This document shows positions 44,225-54,100 of a stretch of DNA of 64,000 nucleotides, one piece after another. The stretch covers positions 186,001-250,000 of the forward strand of contig QPMI01000039.1 in assembly GCA_004431415.1 (NCBI GenBank). Reading direction: 5' to 3'. This DNA is from Cyanophora paradoxa (Eukaryota; Glaucocystophyceae; Cyanophorales; Cyanophoraceae). Below the pieces are notes generated by a model, which saw only the letters and a program-made list of their open reading frames with translations, did not search any database and had not been told where the DNA came from. Both the position numbers and the translations under genes were made by a program. Numbering within the stretch: the first letter of the stretch is position 1; each line of letters begins with the position of its first letter.

Positions 44225-47200
44225 ATGAAGGAGTCGATTTCTCTGGTCAAGCGCGCGCGGGAGCTCTGCCGCACTCTGCCACACGAGGTGAACGCTTACT
44301 TCGAGTGCGCTGATCGCTGCTGACCTGCTATCAGGGCTGGACAGTCTCTCAAATCGCTAGAAAGGTCCGCTGATTGCTAATTCACGCCCCCGCGCGCGCG
44401 AGACCTGCAGAATTCGCCGTCCTGTCAAGTACTGATCGGCGCGGGGCAGCTCGGCGAGCTGCGTGGATTTAAAATCAAGGACCATTCCTACCTTCGACAG
44501 ATTCTGGTGTGTCTGGAACACCCCGCGCTAGCTCCGCTCTGCATGCGCTCACTGGCTCGTAGAGGAGCAAGGCATGCGCGGAGGTTGCTGAGGAGATCAC
44601 CGGTACCGGGGGTGACTCCATCCGGTACCGTTCGCGCAGCTCCGGCGGAAGCGAGAGCACGGGGGAGTCCGGCAAGGTGCCCCGTAGCCGCTCGCTAGCG
44701 CTGGGCCGCGCTTGACGCTGAGTGCTCCCGTCGGGCTCCCGGCAGCGCAAGGAGGCGCCCCCTCCGCAGCGGAGGGCCGCCAAGCGAGCCAAGGGCGGCG
44801 CCGGCGGCTCGGGAGGCTCCCCCGCCGCGCCCAAGGCGAGTCCGCGCCCGTGCCGGCGCCCCGCCGGCTGACGCGACGCGGGGCGGCAGGCGCGGCAGCC
44901 GGCGGCGTCGTCCTCCTCCTCCTCCTCGGCTATGGTAGACCCGGACGAAGAGGAGGACGGCGACGAGGAGGAGGAGGGAGGGGACAAGGGCGTCGCCGAG
45001 GACGAGGAGGACGAGGAGGAGGAGGAGGAGGAGGAGGAGGCGGCGGGTGTCGTGGAGGAGGAGGAGGAGAGCGACGGCGGCGGCAGCGACGGCGGCGAAG
45101 GGGCGGAGGACGGAGAGGCCGAAGGTGGCGGCGGAGGCGAAGGCGGAGGCGGCGGGGCGGAGGAGGCGATGAAAGAGGAGGACGGGACGGGGGCGGGGGC
45201 GGGCCCGCCGCGCCGGCGGCCCCTGCCCCTGTCCTGCAGGGGCCCTCGCCGCCTTCCGAGCCGGCCCGGCCGCCGGCGCCAGCGCCTTCCCCGCAAGCCT
45301 TGGCCGCCGCGCCGGCCGCCTTTGAGCGCCCGATTCGGGGCTTCCTGCCCACCCGCAGCAGGATCGTCGCCCCCCCGTCCTGCCCTCGCCGCCCCGGCGG
45401 CCTCCTCGGCCCCGCCCCAGCCGCTCGCCGCGATCAAGAAGGAGGAGGGCGGGGGGCGCGCCGCGCCGCCGCCGCCCCGGCCGCGGCGCCGGATTCTCCG
45501 GCACCGCGGGCCGGGGCGAAGGCGCCGGCATCCCCGGCGCCGCGGGCGGGGACGGAGGCGCCGCCGACAGTGAAGAAGGAGTCCACACCAGAGGCCGGCG
45601 GCCGGGGTCGGACGGCGGGCGGGGGCCCGAGCGGTGGCACGTGCGCGCCGCCCTTGCGCCCCGCCCTCCAACGGTCCTTTGAAGGCCGGCTGAAGCCTGC
45701 GCAGGACCCAGAGTTCAAGGAGGCCGCGGGGTGGGTCATGGGGAACCCGCGCGGCCGCGGCCGCGGCAACGGCCGCGGCGGCAGCGGCGGCGGCGGCAGC
45801 GGCGGCGGAGGCGGCCGGGGGCGCGGTGGCGGCGGCGACGGCGGCGGACGTGGGCGCGGTGGCGGCAGCGGCGGCAGCAATGGCGGCGGCGGTGGCGCGG
45901 CGCGAGGAGCGCGCTCGCCGGAGCCATCGCCGCGCGGGGCGGCCGAGCGGCGCAGCGGGCCCGGCGGGGACCGGGGCGGCGGCGGGGACAGCAGGGACAG
46001 CAGCGTCGAGCGCAAGGGCAGGGACGGGCCTCGCAGGGCCGCGGGGGATACCCCGATGAGGAACCTCGCCCCGGGCCAGCCAGCCTCGGGGCATCCCCCG
46101 GGGCCGCCCCAACCAGAGGCGCAGCAGCGGCCAGCGCGAAACCTGCCGCCGGCGGCGACGGCGACGGCGCCAGCCGAAGATTGGCGTCGGTACTTTGAGC
46201 ATCTGGCGGAGAAGGGGGCGTCAGGGACGGTGGCCGCGGGCGACGCCGGAGTCAGCGAGCTCGTACGGGGCCCGCTGGACCCCCGCAGGGCGCCCCGGGG
46301 GCCGGAGGCGGATGCGGCCGGCCCCGGCTCGGCCCCCCCCACCCCGGCTTTCTTGGCCTCGGGGTCGAACGCCGTACCCCTCCCACCCCGCCGCCCCTCC
46401 GACGGCGGCCTTGTTCCTGGTACCCTCGACCTGCTCCTCCCCCTCCCCGGAGCGCCTCCCGCCGGTTTCAGTACCCCCGGCCCCTCCCCTCCGCCAGCCG
46501 CCGCCGCAGCACCGGCCATCTACACGCCGCCGGCCAGCCTCAGCCCCGCCCCTCGCCCCTTCCGCACGCCCGTCGTCCCCGCCGTCGCACCCTCCGACCC
46601 CCCAGCTGCTTCGTGCGTACCCGTCTGGGCTTTCCCCCCCTCCCGCACCGCTGACTGTCGGCGTTCCCGCCCAGGTCCCCGAGCGCCGTACCCCCTCCTC
46701 CACTTCCTCCCCCGGGCCCGACCCACGACGAGTGGACGGGAGGCCTTTGGGTCTGCTCCCGCCCCGCCCCGCCCCGCCCCGCCCTGGCCCCGCGCGTCAC
46801 CCCCCCTGATTGGGAACGCGCGCAGTATGACAGCAAGAAGCTATCGATCACGCTAAAGTGAGTGAGATCTGCCGGCTCTAAGACTTCAAAGCCTTCCTCT
46901 CAGCATTCGGCGCAGGAACGCGTGGCCCTTTGCTGGATTCCGCGGCGGGAAGCCGTGCGCCATACCCCGCCGCCTCGGCGCGTTTCGTGTCGTTCCCCGT
47001 CCTGATCGAACCGTACCCGGCGCAGGCCGCGGGACGTTTTCCTGGTAGAGCACGCGTGGGCGGCGCGCGGCACCCTCGAGCTCCTCGACACCCTCGCCGC
47101 CGAGAACAAGGCGCGAGAGCGGGGGCGCCCCTCGTAGCTTTGCGTCCGCTGAGACGTGGGGTACAGCTGCTGGCCGCGTACGGGGTACGGGAGGCGTTCC

Positions 47201-50200
47201 CCGGCGACGAGGGCGCCCGGCGCCTCGCCCAGTTCTTCACCGACGTCGTGGTACCTCCCTTTCCCTTTCATCCCCCTCTGGTCCGGGCCGCTGAACGCCT
47301 GTACCCCCAGCGGGCAGTGGTGCAGTGCAAGGGGCAGCTTTTGGACCCCGCCGACGACTGCAGATACATCGTTTACGCCCGCGTGCGCCCCCCGCAAACC
47401 GAGCGACCGGCCGCCGGCTTGAGCGGAGTCCCGCCTTACATTCATTCGGGGCGGGGCAGGGCCACAGCGCGACGGGGGAGCGGGAGCCTGAGGAGGACGC
47501 CAAGCCGGGCCTGTGGTCGTTCCTCATCTCTGCACGCTCCCTCGATAAGTACAGCACAGAGGTACCGGTACGCGCTGCTTGGTTGTGGTTTCACGTCTGG
47601 TTCTTCTTCCTGGCCTGAACGCGCGCAGTGTCCGAGGCTGCGAGCGCTGCTTGTGCCTCCGGCTGGGACCGACCCCGCCCCCTGCGCGTTTTACCTCTGC
47701 TTCGCGGCGAGGGCCGACGTCTCGGAACCCTGGCGCAAGGTCCGCTTCTAATTGGATCCGGCGTGATTTGAACCCGCGCACGTCGACTCGTTTCGCCGCA
47801 GTTCGTCAAGCTGCGCATTAAGCGCCAGCGCCCCATCGAGCCCACCTTATCCCCCATCCTCGACAACGACCCCAGGTCTCCGCCCGTTCTCTCCCACCCC
47901 ACCACCTCTTTCTCTCCCCGGTTCCCGAACCGCGTACCCCCGCAGCGAGACTCTTTCCCAGGTCTCCGCGTCGACCTTGCCGAGCGCGACCCCCCGCTAC
48001 GCCCCCTCCATACCCGCCTCCCCCGCCTCCCTTTCCTCCCGCCTTCCTGTACCCCCCGCGCACCCCCCGGCCGCGCCTGCGGCGGCCGGCGCGCCGCCCC
48101 AAGCCCTCAATCAACTTCTCGCGACGCTGCTGAACCATTCGCCGCCCGCGCCGCCCGCGCCGTGGCCGCACCCGCCCCCTCTACCCCCGTACGATTCGGT
48201 TCGCTCCCCTGCTTCCCGGATCGCGCGCCCGCTCGCCTAGCGACTTAAGCCGCCACCGCCGCTCCCGCAGCAGCAGTGGTCTGAGCGGCCGGAGCAGCAG
48301 CAGCAGCGGCAGCGGCCCGCTTCGTCCCCGCGGCACTACGCCGTCTCGCCTCCGGCCCCCAGGCGGTGCGATCCGTTCCGCCTCTTCCGTGTCGGCCTTC
48401 TCCGTTGACTCGTCGTCGTCTACCCCTGGCCAGGCGCTCCGGAAGCCCCCCTCCTCCCCCATCTGAAGCGGAGCGGGGGCCGCACCACCCGCCCGCGCCG
48501 AGGCGGGCGTCGGCCTCCGAGCGCGGCCAGAGGTGCTTCGCGAGCCCCATCCGCTCCTCGCCCCCGGCACCGGAGCCGCCGTTCTCAGAGCGCTCGCGCG
48601 CAGCCCGCGGCGAGGGGCCCCGGACCTGTTTCGGGGCGGGTTCGCGGATGCCCCGCCAGCCGACCAGCCGCCCGCGAGGCCGCGGAGCCCACCCCGCGAC
48701 CGACAGTCCTACGGGTCCGCGACCACCTCTGCGGCACCCCGCGCAGGGCGCTCGACGCTGACGGGCGCCCCGCGCGCGCGCAGCCCGCGGGGAGGGCGGC
48801 AGGCCCCGCCCCCTCCGCCGCGGCGAAGGCAAGCAAGCCCCTTCCACGCTTTTCCTCAATCGCTCACAGCCACGCAGGGACAGCCCTGGAAGGGACTCGG
48901 CGAGGTACGCCCGCCTCGGGTTCCGGCGCCTCGCGCTCTAATCACGCGGCGGGGCGCAGACGCGAGCCCTGCGGCCGGCAGGAGAGCAGGCGGCAGCGCG
49001 ACGACGAAGCCGAGCGGGAGCGCGAGCGCGAAAAGGAGCGGGAGCGGGAGCGGGAGCGGGATCGGGAGCGCGAAAAGGAGCGGGAACGAGAGGAGCGGGA
49101 GCGCGAAAGGGAGCGGGAGCGGGAGCGCGAAAAGGAGCGGGATCGGGAGCGCGAAAAGGAGCGGGAGCGGGAGCGCGAAAAGGAGCGGGATCGGGAGCGC
49201 GAAAAGGAGCGGGAGCGGGAGCGCGAAAAGGAGCGGGATCGGGAGCGCGAAAAGGAGCGGGAGCGGGAGCGCGAGCGCGAAAAGGAGCGGGAGCGGGAGC
49301 GCGAGCGGGAGCGACAACGTGAGCCGGACCGGTCGAGGCAGCGGGAGGGCGATCGCGAGCGGCGGGACCCGCCGCGGCAGCAGCAGCAGCAGCGTGAGCG
49401 CGACAGGGACCGGCAGCCGGACCGAGACAGCGACCGCGGGCGCGACGGAGGAGACCGCGGCCGCGTGCAGGACGAGGAACGGCGCGAGGGGAAGGATCGG
49501 GATCGGGGTCGGGATCGGGGGCCAGGCGGGATCGACGCCGGCTCTCACCGGCGGCGGGAGCCGGAGCGGGAGCGGGCCCCGGGGCGTGCGGACGAGCGCG
49601 CCGAGGCCTCTTCGTACTCCTCCGCCGCTGCGGCGCAGCGCGGGGCCGCTGCCAGCGACCCGGTGCGGCCCCCTCCTCCTCCTCCTCCTCCGCCGTCCGC
49701 CGCTCACCAGGGGCCCCTCTAGATCTCCCTTCGCGGCTCGCAGCCGCAGCCGCCTCCGGCTCCGGCTCCGGCGCCGGTGGCGGCGGCGGCCCCCGCGGCC
49801 TCGGGAGGGGCACAGGTCTGCGAGGAGGACGCCGACTTCGCCCGCGTGGCCGCCGTCCTGCTGGTACCCCCCCCCCTCCGCTCCGCCCCCCCCCTTCCTC
49901 TCCTCCATCCTGAAGTTTCGCGCAGGATTTCGCGGTGCAAGGGCAGGGCCAGCTGCGGGCGGCGGAGGCGGAGCAGGCGTACCCGGCCCGCTGGGGCGCC
50001 CCGTACCCCGGGGGGGCCACGTGCTTGATGGCCCTCCTCATGTGAGCCCTGCCGTCTTTGATCTGAGCCCTCCTCCTCCGCGGCGCCGCCGGATTCCGAT
50101 CTGATTCTGATCTGATTCAGGACCGACTTCGAGGAGACGGTGGGCGTGTCCAGTGACGGCGTGTGCACGTGGCTGAGGCTGCGCTCTGCCGAGGGCCGGG

Positions 50201-50664
50201 CCCTCTGGGAAACCGTGAGCCCTCCTCGAATTCGAATCCCTCCCCGCGCCTGTACCCCCTCGAGCCCCTCGCAGGTGCGAGAAGGGCTGGAGGCGGACGC
50301 GGCGAGGCGCCGCATCCCCGACCTGCACGGCCTGGTCCGCTCTCTCGAGGCGTCGGCCCGGCCGCCCGTCTCGCCGCTGCCGCCGCCCGTCTCGCCGCTG
50401 CCGCCGCCCGTCTCGTCGCTGCCGCCGCCGCCCGTCTCGCCGCTGCCGCCGCCGCCCGTCTCGCCGCTGCGGCCGCCCGTCTCGCCGCTGCGTGAGGAGT
50501 GCCTCTCGGCCGGCGCCGGCGCCGGCGGCGGCCTTGGCGCACCCTCACCCCTCCGCAGGGCCCTGCAGCAGCCGGCGCCGCCCTTGTCGCCCCTCCCCCA
50601 CTCGCGGCCGGCGGGATCGGCGCCGGAGGAGGTGCCACGGACCGTGGCGGACTTGGATTTCTAA
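44225..50664 (+). CDS. Paralogue B of the HTH/acidic/RE-repeat family
   Basis: The ATG at 44225 gives MKESISLVKRARELCRTLPHE, then a short exon GWTVSQIARK; these are the first two HTH-like pieces of the family. An acidic region (VDPDEEEDGDEEEEGG onward, from about 44,938) replaces the IDLDDDED stretch. Pro/Ala-rich sequence, VKKESTPEAGG, FEGRLKPAQDPEFKEAAGW and a Gly/Arg-rich RGG-like stretch (45.75-45.9 kb) follow. The core is HDEWTGGLWVC, KKLSITLK-NAWPFAGFRGG, DVFLVEHAWAARGTLELLD, LLAAYGVREAFPGDEGA, YIVYARVRPPQ, LWSFLISARSLDKY and CAFYLCFAARADVSEPWRK. Then come an RE/RD repeat region (48.98-49.6 kb), DADFARVAAVLLVPPP, AEQAYPARWGAPYPGG, DFEETVGVSSDGVCTWLRL and AARRRIPDLHGLVRSLEA, ending RTVADLDF-stop at 50664. 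Residue spacing tracks paralogue A throughout. The intron at about 47,250-47,309 begins GTACCTCC and ends CTGTACCCCCAG. Function unknown; probably nuclear. Confidence 0.6.
48982..49640 (+). repeat. Coding Arg-Glu/Arg-Asp repeat region of paralogue B
   Basis: The frame that continues into DEERREGKDRDRGRDRG reads mostly RERERERDREREKERE-type sequence. The DNA is a tandem GAGCGGGAGCGC array with a longer period carrying GAAAAG and GATCGG. Such mixed-charge regions act as condensate-forming or nuclear-speckle signals in RNA-processing factors (known for this class; not shown here). The other two frames give Ser/Gly/Ala-rich nonsense and explain competing long ORFs. Confidence 0.75.
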
Positions 50665-51197
50665 GCCGGGCCGGCGCGGCCGCAGTGCGCTTCTCAAATG
50701 AAAGGCGCCCGGCCTTGCATCATATTTAAATTTTTTTGCATTCAATGTACGGTATCGCGATCGATTTTTCAGCCGCTTTAATTTCAGAATTCGAAACTCG
50801 GGCAGTTAAATTCGCCCTTTCCATCGCGAGCTACCTTGCCGGTTGCGAATCAAATTTGCCATTTACAAAAATGCTATGACGTACTAGCTAGCTAGGTATT
50901 AATCGATATTTAGGCAAATCGACGTCGATGTCGGGCTCGGGATCCGGAGTCCGGATCCGGAGCCGGGACTCGGGACTCGGGACTCGCGATCGGGACTCGG
51001 AACTCGCGATCGGGACTCGGAATCTCGAGTCTCGAAGACATCCTCGGAGCCGGTCGTCCTCGGAGCTCGAGCTTGAAATCGTCTACCCGGCGTCGCCGTC
51101 ATCTCCCGCCATCGGAGTATTCACTTCAATTCGCGGCCTGCGGGCGCAGCCGACTCGTCCTTCACCGGATCCGCTGTCGAGTAGGCAAAGCATTTGG
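50665..51197. promoter_or_regulatory. Spacer between paralogues B and C with GGGACTCG simple repeat
   Basis: AT-rich sequence (50,715-50,925) is followed by a GGGACTCG / CGATCGGGACTCGG repeat (50,936-51,030). A frame open from about 50,928 runs into the C start, so an N-terminally extended form of C is possible, but the simple-repeat translation makes it doubtful. No family similarity exists upstream of 51,198. Confidence 0.5.
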
Positions 51198-54100
51198 ATG
51201 GTTGTGGGCAAGAAGGCCGCCATCGTTGAGCTCTGCAACCGTCTTCCGGAGCAGGTTCGAGAGCCGCGCCCCGCGGCCGCCCGCGCCGCGGCGGCCGATG
51301 ACGCTCGCGTCCGCTTCGCAGGGCAAGACGATGCGTGAAATCGTCGATGAGGTGCTTGTCGCTGCGCGAGGCCGCGATATCGCGCGGCCGCGCGGCCGCG
51401 TCGCGGTGCTCACGCGGCTCCGGTCCGCAGCTGCAGCAAGGCGGAGTGGACGTCACTTCGAGCTACGTGGGCCGAGTCCTCGTGCGCCGCCCGCGCTCGC
51501 GCGCCTCGAACAGCGCCGGTTCGTCGCTCACGGCGGCCTGGGACCGTCGGCCGCGCGCGGGCAGAACGAGCTGGACGGGGACAGGGTCATCCGCGCCGAG
51601 CGCGACGAAATCCTTTGCCAGATCGTCTACAAGCGCGCCAGGACGGTGGTGGACGGCCGCGGGTGCGCCCCCGCGGCCGGGAAATTCAAAATCCTCCTGT
51701 GCATGAGCACGTCTCCCGGCTTCAAGCTCACGGGCGGGGGCTCCGGCCCATCCTCACAGCGGCGTCCTCGACAACTCCGGACCCTGGTTCGATGGGCGGC
51801 GGCCGCGGCGGGCCGCCAGCGCTCCGAAGCCGCCCCAGGACTTGGAGGACTTGGGCGACATCCCGGCCCCCCTCAGCAGCTCCGAAAAAGAAAGGAGAAA
51901 GAAGCGGAAGGTGAGCTTTGATGAATCCCTTCTGAATCGTGTATGACCGCGTCGCCCTTCTGATCACCTTCGTCGCAGCACAAGGGCGCGCGCTCTGGAC
52001 AGGCGGACTCATTCGCCAAGAGAGCCGGCGCCTCGGGCACCGATGTCGACAGGTCTAGAGGCCCAAACATCGCGATCAACACGCCCCAAAAGGGCGCCAG
52101 CTCGGTGCGAGCCCCTCGAGGGCGGCGGCCGCCTGAAACCACGCTTCACCTCACTTCTCTTCGCCTGGGGCGCAGGGCGGCTCGAGCTCCGCGCCCCCGT
52201 CGACGTTGAAGAAGCGCGTGATCGACCTGGACGATGATGACGAGGACGACGACGATTGCGATGTCGACGTAGCGATCTCCTCGCTGAAGAAGAAGCCTCG
52301 GCCGTCGGCTGTGGGGCCCTCTGAGGGCGACGACGACGACGAGCTCCCTCTTTCAAAGCTGAAGGAGAAGCTTCGAATTCAGCGGGCACGCCGCGGCCGA
52401 TCGGTCCCTGTTTTGAAGACGAAATCCAAGCAGGCAAGCCGATTGGGACCGGCAAAGGGCAAGGATCCTCTGATGCCAGCTTATGACCAACTTCAGCCGT
52501 CGACCCTGGTGCCCACTGCTTCGCCCCAGCCGCCTCCGGCGCCTGCTTCTATCAAGCTGGAGGAGTCGCCGGCGCCGACATTGCCGCCTGCACATGCTGC
52601 TGGGATCAAGCTGGAGGCGTCATCTTCCAGCAAGCCGGAGCCCCTGCCGGCGAGCTCTGGGCCCTGTACGACGTCTATCTCGGAGGGGGCGTCGGCCGCC
52701 GGGCAGCCTGCCGCTCGGGCGCCGGCTCCCGAGCCCGAGCCCGAGCCCAAGCCCGCCCTGCAGCTGCTCGTGTCGCCTGCGGCTGCTTCGGAGCTCGAGG
52801 TGAAGGCAGAGGTGCCGCCACCCACGCCCGCCTCAGCCGCCCTAGGCCCGCCAGTGCCGCCCGCCCCCAGTTTGCCCCCCGCCCCGGAGGCGCCCCCCGT
52901 GCCGGCTCCGGCCCCCAGTCCCGCCCCGGGGGGCCCGGCGCCGCTGCCCACCGGTACCACCTCGCGGCTGCTCCCCAAGCGGGCGCGGTCCCTCTCCTCG
53001 GCGGCGCCCGCGCCCGCCTCAGCGCCCACGCCGTCCCCGCCGGCCTCAGAGCCGTCGCGGGAGCAGGCGGCGGCCCCCTCAAGATCCCCTCCCCCATCGA
53101 AGTCCAAGATCGATACTGGAGATCTAGAGCAATCTGGACCTCTGAAGAAGGTAAGCAATGCAAAATGCTGAAGGCGCGATCGCGAGTAGACCCAATAGAA
53201 ATTAAATTTGCTGCGCAGGGTCAGGAGCGAGGTTCCTGGCCGAGCTGGAGGGGCCCCCAGTCGCAGTCGCCAGCCCGCGAGACGTCGCCCGACCAGTTCA
53301 AGGGCGCGCGGCCATCATGGGGCTCGCGAAACTCGACGGGCACGCCGTCGGCGGGGCTGAAGGTCAGCTGGAGTCGGTTTTCGCGGGGCGAGGCGCGAAT
53401 TTCGCAGCAGCCGAGGTCAGGTAGCACCTACGACCACGAGCACCGCAATGCACAGCGTCAGTGGCGCGGGCAGCAGCCAGCAGCTGCAGCTGCAGGTTAC
53501 ATGGGACTAATTGGAAACGGGGTAGGGCCCCCGTTTTCGGTAACTCACAAAATGACGAGTCTGCTCATCTCCCGATCCAGCTTTGAGCTCTTAACCGAGT
53601 GTTATTGCATGCATGAGAGCCCGGAATTCGTTGTCAGAACCCGGAAAGAGTGGAATGCTGCGCGGAAAAAAGGACCGGACCCTTTCCCGGACTTTCCCTT
53701 GCAGCACCCGATCCTGTGGTCGTATAGCGACCGGACCAAGTGCATCAGAATGCTCTTGGAATGCTCTACATGGCATGTCATACATGCCAGGGGTCGGGGA
53801 GCGGCGCGCGGCGCGCTAGGCCGCCTCAAGTACCTGTTGTACCGGGCGCCGAAAAAAAGCGCTCCTGCGAGGCCAATGCCGATATAATGATGCAGTACCC
53901 AAACTTCGCCCCCCCTCAACTTCGTTCTCATCGGTGTTCAACGTGGGCGGCAGCGTGGAGCAACAGAGCTGCCACCAGACATAGCTGTAGACGAATTTGA
54001 GATGTGCTCGAAGCAATGTGGACACAGTCGGGGCTGTGCTCCCGGTGGGAAATGTGTGCGATGCGGAGAGCGTTGCAAGTTTCCGAAGAGCCTGTACCAG

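Noticed and set aside
47745-47800. tRNA-like T-arm (GGTTCAAATC on the minus strand)
   Set aside because: A GTTCAAATC loop is present, but one stem pair fails and no matching 5' acceptor, D-arm or anticodon arm is found at the right distance. It lies at an exon/intron edge of paralogue B.
48533-50104. ORF of 523 codons rich in Ser-Gly-Ala-Lys through 49 kb
   Set aside because: The DNA repeat GAGCGGGAGCGC is open in several frames. The frame linked to family exons on the right gives RE/RD repeats, so the Ser/Gly frame is a shadow.
53602-53931. Minus-strand ORF of 109 codons as a separate gene inside paralogue C
   Set aside because: It has no recognisable motif, overlaps an equally long plus-strand frame, and lies in a segment whose nature is unclear.
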